Shown here: piece by piece, positions 1-11,808 of the stretch
Layout of the letters: each line of letters starts with the position of its first letter
Numbering within the stretch: the stretch's first letter is position 1
Assembly (NCBI RefSeq): GCF_013426205.1
Contig: NC_089426.1
Span: 2,294,001 to 2,358,000 of the forward strand
Direction: 5' to 3'
DNA from: Metarhizium brunneum
Lineage: Eukaryota > Ascomycota > Sordariomycetes > Hypocreales > Clavicipitaceae
DNA: 64,000 nt
Program-made: the position numbers and the translations under genes
The notes under the pieces: model-generated
The model's database searches: none
What the model saw: only the letters and a program-made list of their open reading frames with translations
What the model was told of the DNA's origin: nothing

Positions 1-3000
1 AGAAAAAAAACGACCACCGCCGCAGCTAGGATATATGCCTTTTATATCGCCCACCAGACAGACACATAGCATGAGGAATCCAAATAGACTTACGAATTCA
101 GCAGGTTTTGGAGCTACAGCATTCTTGACAAGCTTCAGCGTCTCGTTGCTCTTCTCGGGTATTCGAACTGCAGCAAGCCTTGTCTGATGGCAGAAAGCTC
201 CCATTTTGCCCAAGCAAGCTCTCAATGGTATGTGACGCTGGATGCAAGGGCTGCCTTGAGTGACCCCCGGTACCAAATTAGCTTGTAGTTTGTGGCAATG
301 GACAAAATGTAACGGCGACGGACGTTGTGCAAACAGAGGTGAAGCGTCGAGCCCCAATGGCGAACAGAAATAGAAATAGGCGTGATTATTATACTCTTCA
401 ATGTCGTCCTTCTCCTCTCGCGCTCTCGCTCTCGCTCCCTTTCCCTTCACCCTCCCCGTTGAGGGGTAGGCGAGTGGGGAGCTATTATACTCGCGAGGGC
501 AACTAAGATATGTCTAGGAGCTTCTGCAGGCCGAGGGACATATGTTGACATGCCGCGTCTAGAGCTAGAGCTACTCCTAGCCCACAGGCATGTTTAAATT
601 ACGGCACCGAGATGGACACCCAAAACTGCCACTGCCGAAAATGGCAAGACAATGGACCTCTCGGAGACGTCCTCGTTCCGCCTTTGAAAATCGCACGAGA
701 CGGCGCAAGCGTTGATTGCTTGGATCCTGTTGGCCTGGGTCCTGGGTGTGTATGGAGTGTCCGGGGCGGCGGCCACTCGAGAATATCCTCCTCCACTCTA
801 ATACTCCAACATTGCTTGATCCCCAGTTAGTTCCATACTCCGTGTGCCCCTCTTCACGTCTTCAGGTGGACCAGGGTTCTGCGTTCAATGTTCGGCGCTC
901 CTGGTCCTGGCGCTCCGGACAGTTGAAGTCGCAGCAAAGTCCGGTACTGGCTCCTGCTGCTGTCAACCGCCAAGTGGATGCTGGAATTCCCCCGAGCGAG
1001 GCCTCAAATCACCACTGGCGGTGCACGGGTCCGGGCTTCGCTGACTTGTTTGGAACGACGAGGTGCAACTACCGTCGGCTTGGACATGCATGGGGCTGCC
1101 GGTGGCTTGGGAAACTCCCACCCGCTCGTATCCAGGCCAATGGGAGATACTCCTGTTGCCCTCGACTAGTCTTAGCGGACACCTCGTTGAACTACTCTTG
1201 GTGAGCTATCTCTTCTTCGTCAGTGTCATCATAGCTTAGATTGGTGGTGGATGAGACACTGTTCGAGCTGGCTCATTAAGACTCGGTGCTAGCATGTCAA
1301 CCCTAACAATTCTGGGCGAGTTCTTTTGCCAGATCAGCCCGTTCTGTGCCATGTCCTTTGTAGCGACACCACTGGTGGTAGACTTTAGATCGAAGCCTAC
1401 CAAGCCGTCAGGGATTTACTATGGAGGCCGGTTCCGCCGCAAATGTGACTGTGTTTGTGCTCGTGAGAATACCCTTTGCCAGGAGTGCCTAGTCCCGCGA
1501 TAATTATCGGGAACGCCATCAACGATGTCTTCTCCGACTTGTGAAACATGTTCAACGGCGTGGGGGAGGGCTGCCAGGGGTGATGCAGTCGTGATGCAGT
1601 GATGCGGTGATGCAGCCTGAAGCCCGAACCATCACATATGGTAACAGAGGAAGACAAGAAAGCGCGCAGAGTTCGACTCCGGTGGCAATCAAAGAGAATC
1701 CATATTTTGCCCGCTGAATTGCAGGGAGAGCATCGCACTCTCCTTTGTTCTTGCCACCCAAATAGCAACCTCTTGTCCTATGGCACAATGACGCTGTTTG
1801 CTCATGCACCAGCCACTAACACGGTGTCGAATAATGTTTCCAGCAATGTCTGGTCCCAGAAACCTGGATGATGGGCGCGAACCGGTGCGACAGCGCCGAG
1901 CAAGGTTCTGTGATATGGAAGCTTGTGGAGTGGCCTTTCTTGCAGGGGTGTAGATTGCGGTCCTCTCGAGGCCGTCGCTTGTGCAACTTGCTTAACGGCA
2001 GCGCCGTCGATCCCCTGTTTGCAGTATGGAGTGTCCTCGGAACAATACGGCGTGGCGCACCTCTAATAACCGTTTTCTTGTCCATGAACATTCAAAGTTT
2101 GCTGTCCGTATTGGATTACCAACGGATTTGATGATGTCCCCAGGATAGCTTGACGGTCCTCAAGTTGTATGGAGCGTGAGTATAGTGTTGGTCCTTTTAG
2201 GAACCATATCGCGCCCAAAAAGAAATCAAACCCTCTTTTTTTTCTTCTGATTCTCTAATACTAATCCAAAATAATACCAGGGTGACGAACTGTCGGGACT
2301 GCTTGCAGGGGAAGGGCACACGGCCTTTTGAAGACGAGTCGGAAGCTGTGAGGTCATGCCCTTTAGACGCTGGGTAATAGGTCAATGCCAATCCCCAATC
2401 AGCAACCCAACTCTCCCGTAAATTATTGAGGTACTATGCAGGCCCTCCCTTGTCTACCCAGCTTGGCCTTACTGTATGTATGCCTGTCCCTAAAGGAGGG
2501 AGGGGGCCGGCCACCAAACCATGCCCATGCATGGTGTCGTAATAGCTCCCGCTGTCAGTGCCCCGGTGTGGCGAGGATGGGTGGGGGAGAAAATGGCCCT
2601 GACTGCCAGTCTCCTTGGATTAGGGATGCAGTACTCGCCGTGTACGGATTATCAAATATGTTATTACCAAACAACATTGAAGCAACGGAGTCCGGCATTT
2701 ACGGCCAGGGTTTTGATGCCATTTTTATTGCATCAGTGTTACAGGTCGACCTGTACGGACGTTCTTGCGGGCCTCTAGGGTAGCATACTCGATGATAATC
2801 TTGTCTGGTTCTATTCGCATTCAGACACCACGTGCATGAATACATCATTCGTGGACCACAGTATATACGGTAGTTGCCCGGGGTAAGAAATTTGGTGTTG
2901 GCGGAGAGCCAGAGAGTCGGCCAGCACAAATGACCGGTTTCACCATGATTAATGCTGTACGGGGTAATGACAACTCCGATGGTCGTTTAGCGGGCCGAAT

Positions 3001-5224
3001 ATTCACTCGTGGAGCCCCTGCCAACCACAAGAATCGAGCAGACGGACCATGGCGGGCTTTTGCTAACGCAGTGGTACCGTTTGCACCGTGCTAGCAGTTT
3101 TGAATGTTTGCTATTGCTCCATCAGCCAGTGTAAGCGCCTGACGCCTGTTCCACTTTGTTCTGATGTTTCGTACTCGGCCCAGCTTGTGTCACAGTGCGA
3201 CCGGGGCAGTCGTTCTCCTTAGTCTTTTCCCCGTACGGAGTACATGAGAGACTCTAGCCTTGTCTGCACGCCATGGGTTTGTCACCAACAAGGCCAGGGT
3301 GTTGGGGTACGGTTCCTACCTACTAGTGGTTGCAGGTCTTGTGTCACAGCCGAGACAGTCGAGGCAATCAAAACAGAATGCCAGTGCTCCCTCCGTACTC
3401 CGTAGTCGTAACCATGTCGTTGAAGGGAAATAGTAGTAAGAACAAAAAGCACTCTGCCAAAGGAGTGAGCTCATCGGCCCGGATGGTATTTGATAACCCC
3501 ATCCGAAAAGATTCGGCGTTGCACGGGCCTGACATGTCAAATTAACGGTCGGTGGTAGTGGCAGCAGGGAGGAATGAATGGGCGAGAAGAAGCCAGGGCA
3601 CCTGACATTTTGATCAAAGGGCCAAAAGGGCACAAGGACAAAAGGGCCGTCTTCGCAACCTCAGACCAACCGGCCACATCTCCGGTGGATGAAGATGGTT
3701 GGTATTTTGTCTTTGTCCTTGTCTTTGTCTTGGCCGTGGGTTGCCGGCTTGCGCTGGCTCGTCGAGTCAGCCAAGGACCTGGGACGATCGTCTGTCGGTC
3801 GTCAAGTTACTACGTCAAGTCGATGTCCTGGCGCGGTTTTCGATGGCAGCAATTTTTTGCTGCTGCCTGAATCTCGCGACGGCCTATTCGACGTTGTCCT
3901 GCAGCGAACGCACATGCCAGACGAATCATTCATGTGGGAGGGGCGAGCACCACTTCCCGGAGGAGCCACCGGCCAGCCACCTGCCACCTGCACCCGTGCC
4001 GGCACGCTCCTTCCGTCGCTTGTCGGGCAGCAACTACCCCAAGCCCCCTCCCTCCCCCCACCCAAAAAACAACGTGCAGGTCAGGGGAACAATGAAGCAG
4101 GTCACTCCTTCCCCCTCTGAGAGGTTCCAACTTCCGGGCCGTCTGGTTTTTGCTGCGATTAGGGCATTCCTCAACCTCTTACTGGATATAACTACCAATG
4201 AAGTCAAATCTCGGACAGCTGAAGCACTTTGACAAATTATATAGCACAGAAGCGACTGGGCAATACAGGCTTGTCATCGTAAATGGAAGGCAAGGCTCAT
4301 GCAATACTGTGGACTTTCGTATCAAACCATCCATGAAAATTGACAAGTATAGGCCATACCGTGGCACTGGCCATGGCAAACATCAACTGATAAAACAAAA
4401 TAAAGAGTGCAAGTGATAAAACGCTGACGTGCTCGTCAAGCACTGAATCTCGTGCTAATCTTGGTATAGTGTTGTCTTGTCCTTGTTGGAAATTGTGAAA
4501 GATGAGCATCGGAGAGCCGCTCTCGTCGACTTTCACAGCACGAGACTCGACTCCTTATCCGATCATGGGAGTCTGCTGGGGCGAGGTGAACGCCAACTTC
4601 TGGCTACGTTGGACCACAACCACTGCTTGCGCGCCGGCCACAGCACAGTGCACCTCGTTTTCACCTCCATGTATCAACCAGATCAAATGCATCAACCAAC
4701 AATGATTTGGCCCCTGGTCCCGCCCGGCGCTTGCCCTTGAAAGCGACCTTGGCATCGCCTCATGATTGGTCGCTGACCTGGTGTAAGCGCCATGGCACAC
4801 TTCAGATGCGTCAATCCTCGCACCTTGATCTGCCCTCTGGCCAATCCCATGCCAAGCAGCTTCCACCTCGGTCAGCCATCTCGTGCTCGCCTTGAGCCTT
4901 GAGCCGCCTCCGTGTCGAGCGCGGTTATCCTGCATGGCGGTCAGGGCCGCGGCCAGCGAGTCGGGCATCCAATTGGTCTGAATAATAAGAGATGCCAGCA
5001 GTAGCAGGAGTGTGCGATCAAGTCCAGCGGCAATGGAACACTGTCCGATATCTATAACACCCGTCGACTGCCCTTGCTCCTTGTAGACAACACCAGACTT
5101 CCAATCTTGCTGGTTTTCACCACTTTCTTCTATTTTCTGTTTTCTTTCTTTGCTTTTTCGGTATTTCATTTTCCTTGTTTCTTCCATCTCTGACGGACCG
5201 TTTCGTTCCTCCATTCCAGAAAAC
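1..5224. other. Gene-poor left flank, no gene recognised
   Basis: No open reading frame here resembles a known family, and none can be joined convincingly across introns. What is visible is simple sequence: a CT-rich run near 412-445, repeated TGATGC units near 1580-1617, and a TTTGTC/CTTGTC run near 3709-3732. Two copies of the recurring 9-mer TACTCCGTA/TACGGAGTA start at 3234 and 3396. The last few hundred bases are pyrimidine-rich and probably form the promoter and leader of the membrane-protein gene starting at 5225. Confidence 0.6.
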
Positions 5225-5963
5225 ATGTCGTCGAGCCTCAAGAACGAGCTGTCATCCTCAGACTTTGAGGTCGATTCCAGTGAGATTCAGTCTCATTCCC
5301 GAGTCCAAAAGGTTAAGCTCATTCATAGTCTTCGTACTGGCTTGACTGGCCTGGCGCTGGCTGCTGGCATTGCCATCCTGGGCCTCTCCGCAGACACTCT
5401 GTCTGTATACAATGCCACACACCTGCCAGCCGACTTTTTGTTGTCCCTTTGGCCAGAGAGCCTTGACATCAGACCGACCACTTCGCTAGTTGCCGGTAGT
5501 GCGATAGTGACGGCTATGAATGTGGTCTCTTTGGTTGCGAGCAAGAACGAGTTTGTGAGTTGTCACCATCACGAGCGAACAACCTCAAAGGTGGCTGCCA
5601 GAATCTTCTAACACGATTTCTCTACAGGTTCGAGGTAGAATAATGGCTCATTCTGCGGTCAGCCTCACGGCGCCTGTCGTTGCTTTCATCGCTTCCCTCG
5701 TCGCCATGGTCTTCTTCTACGCCATCAACGCCTCCACGACGGTCGTCTCATTCCAGAGTTGGACTTGTCGCTGGAAAAGTGTACCCATGAGCACTCGTCC
5801 CTATTTTGGCACTTTGTGCAGAGAGAGCCAGACTTCCCTTGCACTGGCTGTGCTTCTCGTGCCTCTGGAGTTGCTCATCTTGGTGACGGCTTGCTTCCAG
5901 GCAGTTATGGAGAAGAAGGTGGAAGTTATTTTACACCTGCGGGACGGCTCGGCTTCCTCGTAA
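5225..5963 (+). CDS. Predicted four-helix membrane protein, function unknown
   Basis: Two exons, 5225-5554 and 5628-5963, are joined across a 73 bp intron (GTGAGT..CTACAG, phase 0) and give 221 residues. The first 35 residues are polar and serine-rich with no signal peptide. Four hydrophobic stretches follow at about residues 40-62, 88-107, 118-140 and 172-195. The loop before the last one contains two cysteines. The topology (short cytosolic N-terminus, four helices, long second extracytoplasmic loop) resembles tetraspan or MARVEL-like membrane proteins, but I see no motif that assigns it to a family. The ATG at 5225 is chosen because the upstream in-frame ATG lies in a pyrimidine-rich leader. 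The downstream neighbour is the MIF-like gene; nothing suggests a functional link. Confidence 0.75.
5555..5627 (+). other. Intron of the tetraspan-type gene
   Basis: GTGAGT donor and TCTACAG acceptor. Removing 73 bp joins two hydrophobic-protein exons in phase 0, and the genomic frame stops inside the intron. Confidence 0.75.
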
Positions 5964-6920
5964 TTTACCAAGAAACTACGTCGTGGGACCAAGGATAACG
6001 TCTTTTTATTTTCTTCATGGCGCCTTAGTGCTTCGCTACCCTCGGGAGAGATGATTTCATCTGTTGGAGGGTTCTTTTTGGGAGCGGGAATAAAGCGTCC
6101 GAGGCCACGTCGGAGGATGCACCGGTATTGTTAGGCGTGTTTTTTCCCTTTTGCACATTTCACAAGTAGGATTGAGTTGAATGTTTTGGCAACGTAATGA
6201 ATGATTTCTAGCGCTCAAAAAATTGAAAGTCAGTATACCTAGTTTTGCACTTCCCAAGTAGAACAGCCAACATCATCACTTCGATCCCATGCAACTTCGT
6301 ATGCAAGATTAGACGGTACCTCGTGGCACATACATGTTTCAGCAGCAGTGTCACGACATGAGAGTAATGCGAGTCATCTCGTAAACAGTTGTTGTTTCTA
6401 TTCCCCGTCCAGGTTCCCACGTCTTTTGTGTCATGCACAGCGGATGAAAATCACATGGGGCAAGCCTCAACCGATGGCCTCTATTCATTCGCATGTATAG
6501 CTTTTCATTCCGTTATGGCGGTCATCACAAGTTCACGTCTACTACACCCTGCTTCCGGTCCTCTTATTTGGGCGCCATGCACTTTCAAACAGCTGCCACA
6601 GCCGTTCTGAGTGATGGAGCAACTGGCAGATTCCTCAGTGTTCGTGCCTCGTGCTGTTTCGTGTTATCCTGAGAGAACTTTAAAATGTCCCAGAAATTCT
6701 TCGGAGGACTGTCACATCCTTCAAGCCTTTAATGTTACTCAGCATTGTTCACAACCCCGAGGTCTTGTGTGACGAACCCCCTCCAGGAGCAGAAAAGTGC
6801 ACCAGAACCATGGACTGGCGTCCATCGAGTATGGAGCAGAGACAGGTCATCTCCGTCGATGTGCTGCCATTATTTCTTTTCTTTTTCAACGTATTGAGTA
6901 TTGAGAAAATCACTTCGGAA
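5964..6920. other. Intergenic, 957 bp
   Basis: No gene is seen. The T-rich run at about 6869-6889, just before the MIF-like start, looks like a promoter or leader pyrimidine tract. The reading frame of the next gene is open back to 6732, but that part is not protein-like. Confidence 0.5.
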
Positions 6921-8004
6921 ATGGCAGACATCTCATCTCCAAACTCTCGAAGAATGCCGTCTCCAGCTGCAGATGGGCTCTATGTGCCGACCCCTATGAT
7001 GCATGAGCCGTCTCGGCGCACCCCATCTCCCAAGCTTGCCTACACTGATAGACGGGACTGTCAACACATACGAAGGTCTAGTTTGGAACCGGTACTGAAG
7101 GGAGAAGTGAGAACATCCGAGAATAGACGGCATAATGTTGGTCATGGTTCTGGTAGCGCTCTGCCAAAGCCAAACCTGGCAAAACCTCGCGCCCCGAACT
7201 CAGGGAGGCCAGCCCATAGCAAATATACTGGCTTGCGGCGTGATTTTATCTTGCGAAGTGAATCACTCCTCTCCGTCGAGGTAAAGACTAATGTTGTGGT
7301 ATGCATCGCCATCTTCTGCCGCCAGACAGTACAATGCTAACAATGTTTTTTTTAGATTACCAACGAGTATCTCTTCATGAATGAACTCACACATCATTTG
7401 TCGATCCGGTACAGCCGCCCTACAAGCTCAATCGCCATATCTTTACAGCATGGGATGTGTCTGCTCTTCGGTGGCTCATTCGAGCCAGCATACATCATGA
7501 CGATTACTGCATTGGCAGATCAAGTCAAGGCCGATACGAACAGACGAAATGCAGCGTTATTCCAATCCCATCTTCAGCAAGCTCTCAGGGTTACCCCAAC
7601 ACGCGGTCTCGTCCTATTTGTGCCTATTGTCGAGGAATGTTCAGCAAACGGCGGAGCCGCAGCAATGGGAGCGTCGGTTGGGCAAGGTTTGCAAGGCCAT
7701 GACGACAGAAATGGAGAGGGGCGAAGATCCAAGGTAAGCATCCTGCTGCGTGTTTTCGGAGCTGATTCCGAGTGTCTGATTTGTCTAGTCGCTTATTTTG
7801 CGGAAACCCGCATCGATGACATCCATGGCGTCTCAGCGACAAGATAAAACGGTGCCTCCTGTTGATGCCATACCACCTGCAGCGGTTCCAACGGCCAGTG
7901 TGGACATGATGATTTCACCAGAGATGAAAACAAGCAAGAAACGGAAGAGTTTTATGCATAGTCTGTTCATGAGATCACAAAAGGAAGTCGAAATGAGCCA
8001 ATGA
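6921..8004 (+). CDS. MIF-like (macrophage migration inhibitory factor fold) protein
   Basis: Three exons (6921-7298, 7356-7733, 7789-8004) give 323 residues. Residues about 115-225 match the MIF/tautomerase superfamily: a KTNV strand (122-125), the FMNEL helix start (133-137), and LLFGGSFEP, equivalent to the FGGSSEP loop of animal MIF, followed by a helix and the strand GLVLFVP. The first intron is placed at 7299 (GTATGC..TTTAG) rather than 7281 because this keeps the KTNV strand. In animal MIF the catalytic proline is residue 1 of the mature chain; here the equivalent position is an internal leucine after about 116 disordered S/P/R-rich residues, so tautomerase activity by the classical mechanism is unlikely. 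The C-terminus is basic (KKRKSF) and disordered, as I recall for other filamentous-fungal MIF proteins. The exact end of the fold (residues about 225-250) is less certain because another frame is also open there. Confidence 0.85.
7299..7355 (+). other. Intron 1 of the MIF-like gene
   Basis: GTATGC donor, TGCTAAC branch point and TTTTTTAG acceptor. The alternative donor GTAAAG at 7281 is also phase 0 but would delete the conserved KTNV strand. Confidence 0.75.
7734..7788 (+). other. Intron 2 of the MIF-like gene
   Basis: GTAAGC..TGTCTAG, 55 bp, phase 0. It joins the domain to a basic KKRKSF-containing tail. Confidence 0.65.
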
Positions 8005-10325
8005 CTTGGTGGGAGATGGCTGTTCAGTCTCCTCCCCCCCCTTTCAAGCGCTTAGGGTAGCGACAATCTAAAGGTGGTGAGCACAACCAGACCTTTTCCA
8101 CGGTTCAATGAACAAGTGTAACAAACCTCGGGCAGTCCAGACCATGGAGTGACATGGCCCTTCCTTGCCGGCTGGAGGCGCCCCATTGGCAGAAACGTGG
8201 CAGATTCGATACGGCGTAGATCGCCGCCGGTGAGCAGGAGGAGCTGTCAATATCTGAGGTAGTGGATGTCGTGGTGGTGGAGGCGTGCATTGTAGCTAAT
8301 TCTCAGCACCACATTGCAAGTCCCAATGGGCCAGAGAAGCTGTTTTCTCTCATGGCTTCATTCTTTCATGGTCTCATGATGGGTAATGAGAGGAGGCTTG
8401 GGAGACTCGGCGATTGATCACACGGCAGTTGACAAGGCAAGAATAGATGCAATGGTACTCCGTAATATGCAATTGATACCTTTGCATGTACGGAGTAGCC
8501 ATTTTTCCTTTTAGTGGCTGGCCGCATGCGTTTTGCCACGATTGAGCGGGTATGTAGGCTCAAGGATGCCATGGGTAGGCGTTTCCTGCATCGGTCCTGA
8601 AGTCAAGGTGTGTTGATGTTCAATCAGACTATGTCAACCAGGCAGTTTCTGGGTTGGCTTCCAATATGCAGCCCGTATTGGCTCCAGGGCTGGTCCTTCC
8701 TGCACCTGCCTGGTGCTCGTGTTTCATTGCCGGCCCGCAATTGACCGCCTGCGGAAAGCGGAAACAGGCAGGAGCTACTCATCCACAGGTACCTGCCTCC
8801 TGCCAACAGGAAGCCAGCCAGTCAGCTAACTGCCTTACCCCAAACATTGAAACCTCTTAACCGTCCAATGGCAGATTCCATCCTCCAAGCTCCATCACTT
8901 CAACGGCCTTGAGTCCCATGCCGCTCTCTTTATCGACGAGGCCTCAGGGTGCACCACCAACCATCGCCATCTCACCCACAAAGAAATTCGATTTAGCAAC
9001 GCGCCCGAGTGCTCAAAAACCAAACAGCGGCCAATTTTTGTGGATTTGACAACTCGATGCAGAGTACTTGTTTGCGTACTCGTCCTTCTCTCGGCGGCCC
9101 TGGGGTCCATCATTTCAACCTCGCTTGAGCTTCAGCTTGACCTTCGATGACCCCTGGTCACATCGCACTCAAAGGGCTCTGTTGAAGCTGAAAAATCTTC
9201 TGGGCTTGCAGACACCATCGACTCTTTCATAGGTCGCGGTGACCCTGCGCCTGCTATCGTCTCCGGAGAGCCCAGAGGCCATCTTTTAACCATTGGGAGC
9301 ACTGCCTCTCCAGAATGGAGGTGAGTGGCTGGCATGCTGAGATGTTTTTGTTTGTTGTTTCTATTCGCATTGGTGCAAACCACTGGTTGCCTTCTTTCTA
9401 CCAAGTGTGCAGAGAGGAAAATTACCATTGGTTTCGCAAGCTCGGCAACAGCTAAATATTCGAATCTTGCTTCCGTCTGTCCTGGACTGGTCAGATTCAT
9501 TCATCCCTGATACGCTTTCCAAGCTGCCGAGTGGCGTGCTAGATAGGGGTAACACAGCGGAACAATTGGCTTGCATCTTCGCTTTCTGGCCACGCCACGA
9601 CGATGTTTTTCTTTTGGACCGTATGGTCGGGCTAGCGTGATGCAACCAGTGGGCTGCTAATGCTGTTGCAATTTAGCTGCATCGCTCCGTATGCATTTTC
9701 TCGTCGGGTTCTAGGACGATCCGAAGACCATTGCAAGGAGACCTGTGCCATGGAATGACCACGTTGCGTTGCGGCTTGGGCCGAGCCTCAACGACATGCT
9801 TCTTCCGGGGTCCATGCTTCATTTGATGCTGATCTGTTCTAATGACTCGCCGTCCGCCTGGTCGCAAGCGCATCCAGGCTAGGACAAGGCAGGGAGGTGT
9901 GGCTTATGTCGCTTAATGGAAGACGACATTATGACAATACTCTGTTGCTGCCTTGGCCCAGGAGCGCTCTCACATCTCAGATAATCCCGAGTCTATCGCT
10001 TCTCGTGAGACTGTGGCGGTCGCCTTGAGCGACGAAAAGCCATACGACTTGGCACTTTGGGTAGCAACATTCCTTTGGCTTTGTGACATGGCACTCGCTT
10101 TTGTAAGAGTTGTGTTGACTGTTGTTTGGTCGTATGGTGGACGATGGCGAGAGTCTTTTTAAGTATATTCGGGAGGCCAACCACTTTCGCGTTCACTTAC
10201 TCTGCACCCAAATTATCAGCAAGCGCTGGCTTAACCGGTGGCCGTTCAGTTTGTAATTTTTTCATTTTTTATTTCCTATTCCCTTTCAGCAATACTGCAA
10301 TACTTGCTTTGGTACATACTTTGCA
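8005..10325. other. Intergenic, 2.3 kb
   Basis: No gene is recognised. It contains a C-tract near 8033-8041, the imperfect hairpin at 8454-8500 described separately, and a T-rich leader at about 10257-10290 immediately before the GTR2 start. A short open stretch from 8919 is only 44 codons long and matches nothing I know. Confidence 0.5.
8454..8500. repeat. Imperfect inverted repeat built on TACTCCGTA / TACGGAGTA
   Basis: A left arm of about 20 bases starting GGTACTCCGTA is followed by an 8-base spacer and a right arm ending TACGGAGTAGCC. The arms pair with few mismatches, including a shared ATGCAA block. TACTCCGTA starts at 8456 and its reverse complement at 8489. Confidence 0.7.
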
Positions 10326-11648
10326 ATGTCGCTAAACCCTCCTCTTCGCGAAACTCTACTCGCAGAGTTGGGCGATGATACGAACTTGACAGCTCGTTCG
10401 TCCTCTGGCATCATGAGTCCAGCCGAACTAACCTTGCAACGCATTCAAATGCAGTCCTCAACTGGCGCGCAAAGCAAAGATGCTGCTAAACGTTTGGCAG
10501 TGGCTAGACGCGGTGCATCCACCATAGCTCTGGCTCCTAAGGGAAAGCCGAGGCTTCTATTGATGGGTCAGAGAAGGTGAGTGTTATTTGTGTCGGTGGA
10601 GGCCGTAATCAGCATATTCACAACTCTGCAGGAGTGGGAAATCCTCTATTTCGAGCGTTGTATTCCATAAACTACCTCCCAATGAGACCCTTTTTCTGGA
10701 GTCGACAGCACGGATACAGAAGGACTCTATGGCGTAAGAAACCGTAAAAGTCTATTTTAGGTCCATTGCACTGTTGACAAAATCGCTAGATCCTTCATGG
10801 ACTTCCAAGTCTGGGACTTTCCAGGACAAATCGATGTTTTCGACAACGCCAATTTCGATATGGATGCAATTTTTGGTGAGATAGGCGCTCTAATATGGGT
10901 GATCGATGCCCAAGACGACTATCTCGAAGCTGTATCCCGCCTCAACGCCACTGTTCTCTTTTTACAACGCGGCTATCCCAACATCAACATCGAAGTGTTT
11001 ATACACAAAGTCGATGGTCTCTCCGATGACTACAAGCTTGATATCCAGCGCGACATTACCATCCGCATCCAAGATGAATTGTCTGATCACGGATTCGAAA
11101 ATGCGCCAGTTACATTTCACCTCACTTCCATTTATAACCATTCCATCTTCGAGGCCTTTAGCAAAGTCATACAGAAACTCATCCCTCGCTTAGGGACGCT
11201 GGAGTCCATGCTTACCAATCTCTGTCGAACGTGTCGCTTTGAAAAGGCATATCTTTTCGACGTCCTTTCTAAGATTTATATTGCTACTGACAATGCAACG
11301 GCTGACATGGCAAGTTATGAGATTTGCAGCGACTATATTGATGTTATTATTGATATTACAGAGGTATATGGTACATGGCAGCGTAGTGACGAGAGTCGCA
11401 AGAAATTGGAAGGAGAGCCGTGGAATACCAAACTTGATGAGCAGATTGGCTGTCCTACGGCCGAGAGTTGTCTCGTGTTGCATGATAGCAATAAGCCCAT
11501 TATGTTGAGGGAAGTGGATCGTTACCTGGCCCTGGTTGCGATTATGAGAGATGATTCATATGACAGGATGCCCTTGGTCAATATGAATGTTGAGGCAGTC
11601 GTAGAGGGGTTGACGGAGTTCTTCAACATTACGAAACCACGGAAGTAG
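10326..11648 (+). CDS. GTR2: Rag-family GTPase Gtr2 (RagC/RagD homologue)
   Basis: Exons 10326-10576, 10632-10733 and 10790-11648 encode 403 residues. About 75 N-terminal polar residues precede the G domain, as is usual for Gtr2/RagC. G1 is GQRRSGKSS (about residues 80-88), split by the first intron. The switch region reads [10 protein letters not shown]3 is WDFPGQ, and G4-like HKVDGLSDD follows; these features separate Gtr2/RagC from Gtr1/RagA. The C-terminal half ([15 protein letters not shown], then [17 protein letters not shown]) is the roadblock-like dimerisation domain. In the family, Gtr2 pairs with Gtr1 on the vacuole membrane and transmits amino-acid signals to TORC1 through the EGO complex. 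Both introns are 55-56 bp. It is convergent with APC4, with only 160 bp between stop codons. Confidence 0.95.
10577..10631 (+). other. Intron 1 of GTR2
   Basis: GTGAGT..CTGCAG, 55 bp, phase 2, splits the P-loop coding sequence. Confidence 0.9.
10734..10789 (+). other. Intron 2 of GTR2
   Basis: GTAAGA..GCTAG, 56 bp, phase 2, between the switch I region and the WDFPGQ motif. Confidence 0.9.
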
Positions 11649-11808
11649 CGTCACTGAAATCAAGAGACTCTTACGTGCGGTCAGGTCATAAACTCAAAAT
11701 ATATCACTCATAATTGGAGATGACGCCAACAACTAGGGGTATTTCATATTGCTTTTTAGCGGGTTAATTGATCGTCTGTTTAATCAGCCCCCGTCCAAAG
11801 GAATGACG

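Noticed and set aside
3699..4232. 177-codon open frame in the left flank
   Set aside because: Overlaps another long frame, Cys/Pro-rich without domain logic, and starts in a TTTGTC repeat.
4555..5241. 228-codon open frame on the minus strand
   Set aside because: It is antisense to the leader of the membrane-protein gene, has no recognisable domain and is of mixed, low-information composition.
7281..7298. GTAAAG as the donor of the first MIF-gene intron
   Set aside because: It is in phase but would remove the KTNV strand that aligns with the NTNV strand of animal MIF; GTATGC at 7299 fits better.
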